DNA of 64,000 bases, taken from the NCBI GenBank assembly GCA_963665215.2, contig CAXXWW010000011.1:124001-188000 (forward strand). Reading direction: 5' to 3'. A program made the position numbers and the translations under genes. This DNA is from G963665215 sp963665215. GTDB taxonomy: Bacteria > Chloroflexota > Dehalococcoidia > Lucifugimonadales > CAUZJF01. Positions 9,549 to 18,476 of the stretch are shown one piece after another (the stretch's first letter is position 1; each line of letters opens with the position of its first letter). Under the pieces are notes generated by a model, which saw nothing but the letters and a program-made list of their open reading frames with translations, did no database searches and was not told the origin of the DNA.

Positions 9549-9709
9549 GATTCCCTCGTAAAAACCCGTTTTGAGGAAGTTCCAGCGATTTAGCACATCT
9601 GCGCGCTACCGTATGTTGGGGTAGTGTACGGAACAGAGACTGTATATTGTACCCAGGTGTGGGTACGTTTGTTCTAATTCGACCTACACAGACTTTTTAC
9701 GAGAGAATC
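9549..9709 (+). mobile_element. MITE, copy 1 (161 bp)
   Basis: A non-coding element with terminal inverted repeats GATTCCCTCGTAAAAA / GATTCTCTCGTAAAAA and an internal hairpin (GTACCC...GGGTAC). It is flanked by a 6-bp duplication AACTTT (9543-9548, 9710-9715). Near-identical copies lie at 54555-54715 and 61092-61253. Its ends match none of the IS ends seen in this window. Confidence 0.9.
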
Positions 9710-9737
9710 AACTTTGTCCAACAGGGGATAGGGTAGC

Positions 9738-9851
9738 GCTTACCCCATCGGGCGCACCGGCACCGGTCAGGACATCGCCGACGTGGTCCTCTTCCTGGCC
9801 AGCGACAAGGCCTCCCTTATGGCTGGCGAGCACGCGTGCGTGGACGGCTGA
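9738..9851 (+). pseudogene. C-terminal remnant of a short-chain dehydrogenase
   Basis: 38 codons without a start read AYPIGRTGTGQDIADVVLFL and end VDG then TGA. This is the standard SDR C-terminus. It sits directly before a complete SDR and may be the end of a tandem duplicate whose front was lost. Confidence 0.7.
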
Positions 9852-9931
9852 TTCATGGCACTTGGGGCGCGGCCCCGCGTAGCTGGCGTCGCAGCCGCTG
9901 GAGAGAGCAGCTGACCAACGAGGAGTTCGAT

Positions 9932-10708
9932 TTGGCGCAGAGCATGGAAGGCAAGGTAGCTATCGTCACTGGCGGCGCAGGGGGCATCGGTTCCCAGGTG
10001 TGCAAGGCGTTTATCGGGGAAGGTGCCGGAACGGCGGTCGCCGATATGGACCGCGAAAGGGCGCGCGACGTTGGCGACGAGCTAGTGTCGAAAGGGGGAA
10101 GCGCCCTTCCGGTCCAGGTCGATGTCACCTCCCGGGAGTCGGTCTACGCCGCAGTCCAGCGCGTGGTGGACCACTTCGGCCGTGTTGACTTCCTCGTACA
10201 CTGCGCTGGCAACAATATTAAGGGGTCCATCCTGGAGATTAGCCTCGAGCAGTGGAACAGCTCGATCGATATCCACCTGACCGGCGCGTTCCTGTTTTGC
10301 CAGGCGGTAGGAAAGCAGCTGGTGAAGCAGGGCGATGGGGGCCGGGTCGTGCTTATGTCCTCGGTCACCGCCATGTCACCGGTGCCTGAGCGGGGCGCGT
10401 ACAGTCCCGCCAAGGCCGGTCTCGTCAACATGGCTAAACTCCTCTCCCTCGAGTGGGCACGCTACAACATAAACGTCAACGCCGTGTGTCCCGGGGTCGC
10501 CAACACGCCCATGCTCAGGATGGTGTACGAGCGAGAGCCGTGGCTCCGGGCGCAAAGGCTCAAAAGGATGCCCATGGGCAGGGAAGCACTGCCAGAAGAG
10601 ATCGCTGACCTTGTCGTGTTCCTTTGCAGCGACAGGTCATCTTACATCAACGGCACCGCAATACCCGTCGATGGGGCATGGCTGAACTCCGGCTTTATGC
10701 CAGAGTAG
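9932..10708 (+). CDS. Short-chain dehydrogenase/reductase (SDR)
   Basis: 258 residues from TTG 9932, chosen for the GAGGAG 6 nt upstream (ATG 9944 is an alternative). Rossmann motif TGGAGGIG (residues 13-20), HCAGNN (about 90-95), catalytic Ser near 143-144 and YSPAK (Y157, K161). Classical SDRs use NAD(P)H to oxidise or reduce alcohols, sugars or acyl groups; the substrate here is unknown. A sugar-lactonase-like gene follows, which hints at sugar metabolism. Confidence 0.9.
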   Translation: MAQSMEGKVAIVTGGAGGIGSQVCKAFIGEGAGTAVADMDRERARDVGDELVSKGGSALPVQVDVTSRESVYAAVQRVVDHFGRVDFLVHCAGNNIKGSILEISLEQWNSSIDIHLTGAFLFCQAVGKQLVKQGDGGRVVLMSSVTAMSPVPERGAYSPAKAGLVNMAKLLSLEWARYNINVNAVCPGVANTPMLRMVYEREPWLRAQRLKRMPMGREALPEEIADLVVFLCSDRSSYINGTAIPVDGAWLNSGFMPE

Positions 10709-10787
10709 GAGTGAGTCTCAAGATGCTGTCCAGGCTCTTTGTGAAAGAGCCGGCCCATCTCTTTACCGAACGACAGGAGGGATGTTC

Positions 10788-11155
10788 ATGCCGGTTCTCG
10801 ATAACGACACTCAGATATCTGTGCTCGTGGATGGCCTCGACCACCCAGAAGGCATCGCCTGGGGCCTCGATGGCTACGTGTACGCCGGAGGCGAGGCCGG
10901 GCAGGTCTACAGGATAGACATCGACCGACGGGATCTCACTCAGTTCGCCGACACGGGTGGCTTTGTCCTGGGCATGGCCATGGACTCGTCGCACAATATC
11001 TACGCCTGCGATGCCGGCAACCACTGCGTAATGAAAATCACCCCCGAGGGCGTTGTCACGAGGTACTCGGACGGCGCACCGGCCGGCATCATGCAGTTAC
11101 CAAACTACCCCGCCTTCGACGCCGAGGGCAACCTGTACGTCTCCGATTCGGGCGA
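10788..11155 (+). pseudogene. SMP-30/gluconolactonase-like beta-propeller protein, truncated by IS256
   Basis: ATG 10788 is preferred over 10782 because the AGGAGGG site lies 6 nt before it. It encodes the first propeller blades (LDHPEGIAWGLDGYVYAGG, YACDAGNHCVMKITPEG, DAEGNLYVSDSG), typical of SMP-30/gluconolactonase or NHL proteins that hydrolyse sugar lactones. About half to two thirds is missing. The frame runs into IS256 copy B and stops at 11207. The lost part is not on the other side of the element. Confidence 0.8.
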
Positions 11156-12523
11156 GAGGTATCTTCAAAAAGTGTGTAAACAGTCAGGCGGTGTACCCTC
11201 TCTCTGAACAACACGGGCTCGAGGCCCAAGAGAGGAGATAGAGCGCCCATGAGGAAGGAAAGCACTGAGAGTAGGTCGGAGTCAAGGCCGGAGTGGGAGC
11301 AGTTGGAGGATTGGGTGCGAAGCCAGGTCCAGAGGCTGATCCAGGAGTTGCTGGAGGAGGAGGTGACGGGGTTTCTGGGAAGGGCGAAGTCGGCGCTCAG
11401 ATCCGACTCGGACTCAGATACCGGCTATCGGAACGGATACGGCAGAGCCCGGAGGCTTACGCTGAGTTCGGGAACGATACAGCTGAGGCGGCCGCGAGTC
11501 CGCGATACCGAGGAGCAGTTCGAGAGCCGGCTGCTGCCGCTGTTCGTCAACAGGACCAGGAAGGTTGCTGAGTTGATCCCCGAGCTGTACCTGCACGGTC
11601 TATCCGAAGGCGACTTCGATCTGGCTTTGCGGGGGCTGCTGGGAGAGGACGCACCGGTATCGGCGAGCACGGTGGCCCGGTTGAAGGATAAGTGGAACGA
11701 TGAGCTTGCCCAATGGCGCAGCCGGCCCCTCGATGACCTGGAAGTGGTCTACATGTGGGTGGATGGAGTCTACGTCAAGGCTGGTCTTGAGAAGGAGAAG
11801 GCGGCGGTACTGGTGGTGATGGCGGCCCTGAGCGACGGGAGCAAGGTGGTGGTGAGCGCTGTTCCCGGATACAGGGAGTCCACAGAGAACTGGTCCGAGG
11901 TGCTCAGGGACATCAAGCGCCGGGGCTTGAGCTGCCCGAGGCTGGTGGTTGGAGACGGACACCTGGGCATCTGGGGAGCTCTGCGCAACGTCTATCCGCA
12001 GGCGGCAGAGCAACGCTGCTGGAACCACAAGATCGTAAACGTGCTCGCCAAGCTTCCAAAGCGACAACAGGACCAGGCCAAGCTCATGCTGCGTACTATC
12101 CCCTACGCGCCGACTCGGACAGAGGCTGAGCGGCTCAGGACGGTGTTCACCAGGTGGTGCGGCGACCATTCCTACGAGGCGGCCTCAGAGGCCTTGGAGC
12201 GGGACTGGGACCGCATGGTCACCTTCTATGACTTCCCAAAGGAGCACTGGGGGCACCTTCGCACGACGAACCCGGTAGAATCACCCTTCGCGGCCCTCAG
12301 GCTTCGGACCGATGCCGCCAAGCGCTACAAGAGGGTCGATCGGGCGATAGCGGTGATCTGGAAAATGTTGATGGTCGCCGAACAGCGCTTCAGGCGTCTG
12401 AAGGCCCCTGAGTTGATCGAAGACGTCTATCTCGGTGCACAGTATGCGGATGGAATCGCCATTGAATCAACGGCTGAGAAGGTCGCCGCCTGATGTCGTT
12501 TACACACCTATTGACGTAACCTC
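11156..12523 (+). mobile_element. IS256-family element, copy B (1368 bp), no target duplication
   Basis: Same ends as copy A but in the opposite orientation. The left flank (TCGGGCGA) and right flank (TGTGTCAC) differ, and both neighbouring genes are truncated and unrelated. This copy therefore marks a deletion or rearrangement rather than a simple insertion. Confidence 0.95.
11249..12493 (+). CDS. IS256-family transposase (copy B, intact)
   Basis: 414 residues, the usual length for IS256 (Transposase_mut) proteins. Visible acidic motifs are D172 (MWVDGVYVKAG) and D236 (LVVGDGHLGIWGAL), with a Cys/Trp/His motif (QRCWNHK) between the second acid and the C-terminal region. SD AGAGGAGA lies 9 nt before the ATG. 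It is the only clearly intact copy here and could act on copy A. Confidence 0.95.
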   Translation: MRKESTESRSESRPEWEQLEDWVRSQVQRLIQELLEEEVTGFLGRAKSALRSDSDSDTGYRNGYGRARRLTLSSGTIQLRRPRVRDTEEQFESRLLPLFVNRTRKVAELIPELYLHGLSEGDFDLALRGLLGEDAPVSASTVARLKDKWNDELAQWRSRPLDDLEVVYMWVDGVYVKAGLEKEKAAVLVVMAALSDGSKVVVSAVPGYRESTENWSEVLRDIKRRGLSCPRLVVGDGHLGIWGALRNVYPQAAEQRCWNHKIVNVLAKLPKRQQDQAKLMLRTIPYAPTRTEAERLRTVFTRWCGDHSYEAASEALERDWDRMVTFYDFPKEHWGHLRTTNPVESPFAALRLRTDAAKRYKRVDRAIAVIWKMLMVAEQRFRRLKAPELIEDVYLGAQYADGIAIESTAEKVAA

Positions 12524-13469
12524 TGTGTCACCCAAGTGGTATGCAAGGCCGGGGTCGCCGCCTGGGCTCGTGCACCGAACGACGTTCAGGGATAGCGTCG
12601 AAGCGGATAGGCTGAGAGAGAGGCGCCTCATACTGAAGGGCCGTTTCCTTGGCGGGACCATTGGATACGTGCTTGCGAAGGACCTAGCCCTCTACGCTAA
12701 CGCATTTTGCAGGCCATTGCCGCGCCTCTCGTATACTCAGCAGATCGTGCTGGATGCTGTGGCGCGACAGGGCCCGCTTACTCCAAGGCAGATCAAGGAA
12801 GTGACGGGGCTGCTCAACAAAAGAATCATGCCCGCGCTGCACCGCCTCCAAGAAGCCTTCTTTGTGTACGAGGACCAGGTGGACGAGGACTGGGAGCGCG
12901 GCTGGTACGATTTCGCTGCCGAATGGCCAGAGATCGAGGTCGATGAAGCCCGCAGGGAGTCCGCTTCTGATGCAGTACTGGGTCGATTTCTCAGGGGCCA
13001 CGTTTTCGCCACGGAGGAGAATCTCAAGAACTGGTCTGGCTGGCCTGCAAGAAAGCTTGCTGACCTGCTCGTTGAGATGGAGAATGCCAGTGCAATCGTC
13101 GCGATGAAGGTTGAAGGACTGGGGGAAGGCTGGACGCTGCCAAAGGACGCTCCACCGGAATCCAAACATGTACCTCCCACTGTCTTCATGCTGCACAGGT
13201 CCGACATCCTTGTGAGGTCCCATACCACTGAACTGAAGCGGCGGTTCGGCGATCACGAAGTCCTGCAATATTTGCTGATCGACGGACAGTTTCACGGCGC
13301 TGTGCTGGGACATTGGCGCATCGGTCCACACGACGTGGAGGACATCGTCGTGGAGCTTTCCGCACGTGAGCGAGAAGCAAGGCGAGAAGAGGTACTCCAG
13401 GCCGTCAGATGGGGCTATAAGCCACCCCACCACAACATCTTGAGGTACGATGCCAAGTTCCTCAGGTGA
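12524..13469 (+). pseudogene. Winged-helix protein resembling AlkZ-type DNA glycosylases, N-terminus lost
   Basis: About 314 residues of a larger protein, open from the IS256 edge. It shows a winged-helix block (TQQIVLDAVARQGPLTPRQI), then ERGWYDFAAEWPEI and a C-terminal region ending RYDAKFLR. I read this as the HTH_42/AlkZ superfamily, which removes alkylated or cross-linked bases, but the match is from memory. The only start available is inside the IS, at 12435, which would add a 30-residue IS-encoded leader. Confidence 0.5.
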
Positions 13470-13729
13470 TGTTCTCATCCTACTCAAAAATGCGACCCGC
13501 GCTCGCGTGTCTGCCCTTGTCTGTTCGCTGTGCCGTCAGAATCTCCCAATGTAAAGCGTGAGCCCGACGAGGCAGCGGACACCGAACTCTACTTTATCGG
13601 CAACCATTCAAAGGAGGCGACGTGGACCCGCATATTGGGATCGACGTAAGCAATCATGCCATAGCACCAGCCTTGGCCTCATCGAGGACCCGCGCGACGC
13701 CCCCATCATGGCGCAGGTCACGCACGCTG
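13470..13729. other. Intergenic, no gene seen
   Basis: The gap lies between two convergent broken genes. A short frame starting GTG 13622 behind GGAGG is not family-like and is probably spurious. No clear terminator hairpin was found. Confidence 0.4.
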
Positions 13730-14777
13730 CTAGCGGGCCGCCCACCCCAGCGGCCTCGAAGCAGTCAGCCGCCTCACGACATCGGGATCGTAGGGCAGGT
13801 CAGGAACCGGCCGCGGCCGGTGCTCGATGGGGCTCTGCGGCACGGGCAGCCGCGCGAGCAGGGTGTTGTAGACTATGTCCGCCAAGGCTGGCAGAGACAC
13901 CACGTCCTCGGCGTTGTAGCGGATAAGGGTGTCGCGGGCGCCGGTGTCTCCCCCCTGCCACATCCGCCACAGCAGCACCGCATCATACCCGCTCAAGCCC
14001 GCCAGCTCGGAGACCCGACCAACCTGAAGGCGGCCCTCGATTGCCTTGAGCCCGCCCCCGTAGCCAAGTCGCCGCAGCGGGAACCTCAGGTCGAGATGCG
14101 CCGTATGCGCGAACAGCCGGCCAAAGTGGTACTCCAGGTAAGGCAGATCGAATGAGGCACCGTTGTAGGTGACGATCAGGTCGTATCCCTCAAGAGCGGC
14201 CCGCAGGTCTTCCAGGTTCTCGTCTCTCACGTACGGCGTGTAGCCCTGGGAGTCGAGGATGCCTACCATCGTGACGTAGCTGTACTCGGGAGAGAGTCCG
14301 GTGGTCTCGATGTCAAGGAATGCCGCCCGGTCCCTGAAGTCGCCGTACAGCCTCCAGAGCTCCCGCCTGGGAAGGCAAGACTCGAAGTAGGCCCCATCAC
14401 GCGCGTTCAGGCGGACCCGGCACTCCTCCAAGCGACGGCTCAGCTCAGCCCGTCTTCCCCAGACCCTTGAGGGGAGGCGACGAGGAGCTGATAAAGTCGT
14501 CCCAGGTCGCAAGTCCCGCATCCCAGATGGCCTTTTCTGTTACTGGGCCTACGTTGGGCAGATGTACAAAGGTCCTGCGCAGCACCTTCGATGTTGCCTC
14601 GTCTAGCAGTGAATTCTCTCGAAAGTCTATCCGCCCCGCAGGTCCATGTCCAGGGACGGGTCGGGCATAAGCAATCTCTATGGGCCACGCCAGCGTATAT
14701 GATGAGACAGGCCCTCGTAACACCGGGCCCCCAGACCGTGCGCCGCCCATCGTCTGCCGGTCAAGGCCCTCAAGCAC
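13730..14777 (-). pseudogene. YprB-like DEDD 3'-5' exonuclease, frameshifted
   Basis: The N-terminal piece (14445-14777) carries a helix-hairpin region (TFVHLPNVGPVTEKAIWDAG). The C-terminal piece (13730-14521) has the exonuclease motifs DIETTGL, YNGASFDLPYLEYHF and YNAEDVVSL. The frames meet at GGLG/RRAELSRR near 14459, where one extra base in an A/G run breaks the gene. This family is a predicted RNase H-like exonuclease. It is either a real pseudogene or a homopolymer error. Confidence 0.75.
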
Positions 14778-14931
14778 CCTGGAGCGTGTGGCACATGGAG
14801 GGGGGTCCTAGAGCCAAGCTACAGAGGCGTATGGCTGGCCTTTTTGCCCTCCGAGGACGAGAATGGGGTCAAAGCGGACCGATGCATTGTGCAGCGTTTT
14901 ACCCGACCGGCCGCCGAGGGGTGAGCAAGCG

Positions 14932-15978
14932 ATGAGAGGCGGACGAGTGAAGCACCTGATCGCGTTGGGCGTTGTCCTCGCGGGTGTGCTGGCTTCCTGC
15001 GGCACCGAGTCGGAGCCCACACCGGCAGCGCCGCCCACAGCAGCGGTAGCACCAGCCGCGCCTGCTCCCGCATTACCCACGCCCACGCCGACCCAGCCAG
15101 CGGCGCCTCTTCAGGGCGAGGCCACTCCCAAACCGCCGGATGATGCGGCGCCTGCGGCGCTACCCGCCGCGGTGGTCTTCTCCAGCATCGAGGACTTCAC
15201 GCTAGAGGACCACACGATAAGAGTCGGCACGGCCATTCAGTGGTCAAATCAGGGCCCGACACCTCATACAACAACCTCCGGCGCACCCGCGAACCCTACG
15301 GACGTCTGGGACAGCGAACGCCTCGACCGAGGGGCGTCTTACTCGTTTACCTTTACCGAGCCAGGGGTGTTCACCTACTTCTGCAGGTTCCACCCCAGCT
15401 TGATGAGCGGGACGATAACCGTGACCGACGGCGAGCCAGCACCGCCCGTGCCGCCTCCCCCTGCGCGTTCACCCACCCCTACCGCGCGCCCGACTGCTAC
15501 GGCCACTGAGGTGCCCCCCACTCCCACGGCTACGACCGTACCTCCAACTGCCACGCCTACACCGGTACCTCCCACATCGACGCCCGCTCCGCCGGGGGAG
15601 GAGCCGCCGCCCACGGAGGAACCGTCCCCCACCCCCACTCCCACCGCGCCGCCGACTGCCACGCCCACGGTGGTGCCTCCCACTCCTACGGCTACGTCCG
15701 CGCCGACACCCGTAGCGGTCAACTCAACCATTCAAGACTTTGCCCTGACGGACCTGACGGTACCCGTGGGCACGAAGGTGACATGGGAGAACCGGGACAT
15801 CGTGGCTCACACTACTACGTCGGGGACTCCTGGCAGTCCTTCAACCATCTGGGACAGCGGGACCATCGACGCGGACGGCAGCTTTTCTTTCACCTTCAAT
15901 GAGGCCGGCACTTACGACTATTTCTGCCAGTTTCACCCCAGTTTCATGACTGCAACCGTAACCGTTACCGGGCCATAA
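14932..15978 (+). CDS. Lipoprotein with two cupredoxin domains
   Basis: 348 residues. The signal peptide ends at lipobox LASC. Domain 1 (about residues 78-165) and domain 2 (about 263-348) are plastocyanin-like. Each shows the type 1 copper ligands in order: His in PHTTTSG or AHTTTSG, then Cys and His in YFCRFHPS or YFCQFHPS, then Met. The domains are joined by an about 95-residue Pro/Thr linker. Likely an extracytoplasmic copper electron carrier. ATG 14932 is preferred over earlier in-frame starts because it gives a proper signal peptide. Confidence 0.85.
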   Translation: MRGGRVKHLIALGVVLAGVLASCGTESEPTPAAPPTAAVAPAAPAPALPTPTPTQPAAPLQGEATPKPPDDAAPAALPAAVVFSSIEDFTLEDHTIRVGTAIQWSNQGPTPHTTTSGAPANPTDVWDSERLDRGASYSFTFTEPGVFTYFCRFHPSLMSGTITVTDGEPAPPVPPPPARSPTPTARPTATATEVPPTPTATTVPPTATPTPVPPTSTPAPPGEEPPPTEEPSPTPTPTAPPTATPTVVPPTPTATSAPTPVAVNSTIQDFALTDLTVPVGTKVTWENRDIVAHTTTSGTPGSPSTIWDSGTIDADGSFSFTFNEAGTYDYFCQFHPSFMTATVTVTGP

Positions 15979-16165
15979 GGGCCGTAGCCCAAGAGCGTCT
16001 AGCGGTCCCCTCTCGCCTATCCCCTCGGAGATGGTCCCACAGACTCATCATCTACTCAGGGCAGACTCCGAGCTCCGCCGAAAGGAAAGCTCGCCGAAGT
16101 GCCCGCCTGAGGGCTACCAGCTCCAGGGCCGTCGAAGCGCCATGCCGCCCGATTAGGGAGCGCTG

Positions 16166-16978
16166 CTACGCCACCGAAGAGTCCAGCCACTCCAAAAAGA
16201 CCTCGACCTGGGTCACACCGTCCAGGCCGTAGTCGGCCACTCTCGCCAGCTCCTCGGGCGAGTCCTGGTAAAGAACGGCCACTCCGGCCCCGCGGATCTC
16301 CCCTCGGGCCCTCAGGTCCCTGAGCGCGGCCAGCGCCGCTATGTCGGTGGTGTCATCGCCCAGGACAATGGCAGCGTCGAGCCGCCACTCCCGGACAAGC
16401 CTCCGTAGCGCGTAGCCCTTGTGGACCCCGGCCGGTGGCACGATCTCCAGGACCATCTTGCCGAAAAACACCTCCACCTCATCGACCGTCGGCGCAGACT
16501 CCAGGGCGGCCTCTAGCAGCCGCCGTACGTGGTCCGGGTCGTCGACCAGCCGGAAATGGACCGATGCGCTGAACTGCTTGTCATCCCAGAGGAGGCCGGG
16601 GGCGGACACAGCCGACTTGAGGTGATCGAGGACACGTCTGATCGCCTCTCGATGCCGGACGACTTCCGTTGCGACGGTGAGGTCTCCCCCGGCGAGGTAC
16701 TCGGCGCCGTGATTCCCTACGTACACGACCCCGTCCACTGCCACCATCGTTGCCACGTCGCGAGCCGACCTTCCCGATATCACGGACACGAGGTGGAGCT
16801 TGACGGCCAGTCTTCGGAGCGACTCAGCCGCGCGACGGGACACCTCAGCCTCGTCGGGCGTGGGAGCTATGGGTGCGATCGTGCCGTCGAAGTCCACCAT
16901 CAGGCCGAACCTGTCCGACTGTCGCAGGGGGCGCACCCGCTCCAGGTGATTCAGAATATCAGGAATGAGAATTGCCAC
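16166..16978 (-). CDS. otsB: Trehalose-6-phosphate phosphatase
   Basis: 270 residues, HAD superfamily. Motif I VDFDGTIAP gives the nucleophile D29 and acid D31. SGRSARDV is motif II and GDDTTDIAAL is motif IV, as in OtsB. The enzyme removes phosphate from trehalose-6-phosphate to make the osmoprotectant trehalose. No otsA synthase is adjacent. The gene diverges from the small gene at 17027. Confidence 0.88.
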   Translation of the reverse strand: MAILIPDILNHLERVRPLRQSDRFGLMVDFDGTIAPIAPTPDEAEVSRRAAESLRRLAVKLHLVSVISGRSARDVATMVAVDGVVYVGNHGAEYLAGGDLTVATEVVRHREAIRRVLDHLKSAVSAPGLLWDDKQFSASVHFRLVDDPDHVRRLLEAALESAPTVDEVEVFFGKMVLEIVPPAGVHKGYALRRLVREWRLDAAIVLGDDTTDIAALAALRDLRARGEIRGAGVAVLYQDSPEELARVADYGLDGVTQVEVFLEWLDSSVA

Positions 16979-16982
16979 CCCC

Positions 16983-17012
16983 TTGACAAGAACCCATGTG
17001 CTGTTCTATATT
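16983..17012 (+). promoter_or_regulatory. Sigma-70-type promoter for the 17027 gene
   Basis: TTGACA (16983-16988), an 18-bp spacer and TATATT (17007-17012). Transcription should begin near 17019, only a few bases before ATG 17027, so that start would be almost leaderless; GTG 17051 is an alternative. Confidence 0.7.
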
Positions 17013-17026
17013 GTTCTAAGTCTTGT

Positions 17027-17362
17027 ATGAGACCGAACAGGGACAGCAACGTGCAACGCACAACAACCAGGATGCCGGCCGCGCAGCTCCACATGTCGGG
17101 TATGCCAGAGCCGGTACGCCGGACGGCCAATGCAGGCTCGCACAACGTCTGGCCCGGACAGCAAGTGTTGTACCTGGGTAACATTAGTGGAGGCCCCCGC
17201 TTCGGCGCGCGAGGCGTGGTCAAGCGGACTCTCGGCCGCAGGGTCAAGGTGGACATGGGCCCCCTGGGCACATGGCACATTCCATACTACTTCCTGACTG
17301 TACCAATGCGTGTCCGCGAAGAAGAGATGGGCTCCCGGCGCGCCCCGACAGTGCCACTATAG
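17027..17362 (+). CDS. Small uncharacterised protein
   Basis: About 111 residues from ATG 17027. The C-terminal half (PGQQVLYLGNISGGPRFGAR, then GVVKRTLGRRVKVDMGPLG, TWHIPYYFL) looks like a compact SH3-like beta-barrel. The first 40 residues are low-complexity and may be untranslated if GTG 17051 or ATG 17072 is used. It has its own strong promoter and sits 46 nt before ftsZ, so the two may be co-transcribed. Function unknown. Confidence 0.65.
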   Translation: MRPNRDSNVQRTTTRMPAAQLHMSGMPEPVRRTANAGSHNVWPGQQVLYLGNISGGPRFGARGVVKRTLGRRVKVDMGPLGTWHIPYYFLTVPMRVREEEMGSRRAPTVPL

Positions 17363-17408
17363 GGCCAGCTCCGGAGTCTGTAAATATCCCAGGATAGGGG
17401 GCAACGTC

Positions 17409-18473
17409 ATGAATGGTCCCACGGAAACAGGGGTGCGCGTCAAGGTGGTTGGAGTCGGGGGAGCCGGGAGCAACGCCGTCCAGAGGATGAGCGCCGGCAA
17501 GATTCGAGGACTGGAGCTCCTCGCTATCAACACCGATGTCCAGGCGTTGCGTCGCATCAAGGCCTTCCCCACCTTCGCAATAGGCCCCCAGACCACCGGC
17601 GGTATGGGCTCGGGTGGCGACGCGAGCATCGGCCGCAAGGCGATTCGGGAGAGCCTCGACCAGGTTGCGCAGCTCCTGCAAGGTTCCGACATGGTGTTCA
17701 TCACCGCCGGGATGGGGGGCGGCACCGGCACCGGGGCGGCTGCGGTTGTTGCCGAATTGGCGAGGCGACAGGGAGCGTTGACCGTGGCCGTGGTGACGCG
17801 CCCGTTCTCCTTCGAGGGGAGCCGCCGGCGGGAGCTCTCCGAACAGGGGCTTCAGCAACTCCGACAGAAGGTCCACACGCTGATCACGGTCGAGAACGAC
17901 CGGCTCCTGTCATCCCTGGACGGCAAGTTATCGCTGGAAAAGGCGTTCCGGCTAGCGGATGAGGTGCTGCGGCAGGGTGTCGTCGGCATCTCGGAGATAA
18001 TAACGGTCCCGGGACTTATCAACGTCGACTTCGCCGACGTCAAGGCGGTCATGGCCAACGCGGGGACATCGTTCATGGCGATCGGCGAGGGAAAAGGGAC
18101 CTCGGCGGCAACCGATGCCGTCCATGCGGCGCTGTCAAACCCCCTGTTCGACGCCCCACTGGAGGGCTCCACCGGGATCCTGCTCAACGTCAAGGGTGGG
18201 AAAGACCTGTCCCTCGGCGCCGTGCACGAGGTCGCAGGGATCATCAAGGACGCCAGCCGGTCCGAGGCCCAGGTGGTTTTTGGCGTGGTCCAGGACAAAA
18301 AATGGAATAAAAGGGTACACGTTACGCTCGTAGCGACTGGAGTGACGGAGAGAGAGCGAAGGGACCTGAACGAGGACACCGCCACGTTTCACCCGGTGCC
18401 GAAACCGGTCGCACTGGCAGCCACCAACGGCCACAATGCCGTGGCCTCGTTGGCGACTCGAAAGCTTCTCTGA
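17409..18473 (+). CDS. ftsZ: FtsZ-type tubulin-like GTPase
   Basis: 354 residues from ATG 17409 (AGGGGG 7 nt upstream). Nucleotide motifs: VVGVGGAGSNAV (13-24), tubulin signature GMGGGTGTG (101-109) and the T7 synergy loop NVDFAD (205-210), so it should polymerise and hydrolyse GTP. The protein ends ATRKLL and lacks the usual linker and D-x-P-x-F-L-R-type tail that binds FtsA/ZipA/SepF. No ftsA, ftsQ or mur genes are near. It may be the division FtsZ of a lineage without FtsA, or a second paralogue. Confidence 0.88.
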   Translation: MNGPTETGVRVKVVGVGGAGSNAVQRMSAGKIRGLELLAINTDVQALRRIKAFPTFAIGPQTTGGMGSGGDASIGRKAIRESLDQVAQLLQGSDMVFITAGMGGGTGTGAAAVVAELARRQGALTVAVVTRPFSFEGSRRRELSEQGLQQLRQKVHTLITVENDRLLSSLDGKLSLEKAFRLADEVLRQGVVGISEIITVPGLINVDFADVKAVMANAGTSFMAIGEGKGTSAATDAVHAALSNPLFDAPLEGSTGILLNVKGGKDLSLGAVHEVAGIIKDASRSEAQVVFGVVQDKKWNKRVHVTLVATGVTERERRDLNEDTATFHPVPKPVALAATNGHNAVASLATRKLL

Positions 18474-18476
18474 CGC

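Noticed and set aside
11156..12523. Simple transposition of IS256 copy B
   Set aside because: The flanking octamers differ and both adjacent genes are truncated and unrelated.
16529..17362. 277-codon frame covering otsB antisense and the small gene
   Set aside because: The first part is antisense to otsB; only the part after the promoter at 16983 is supported.
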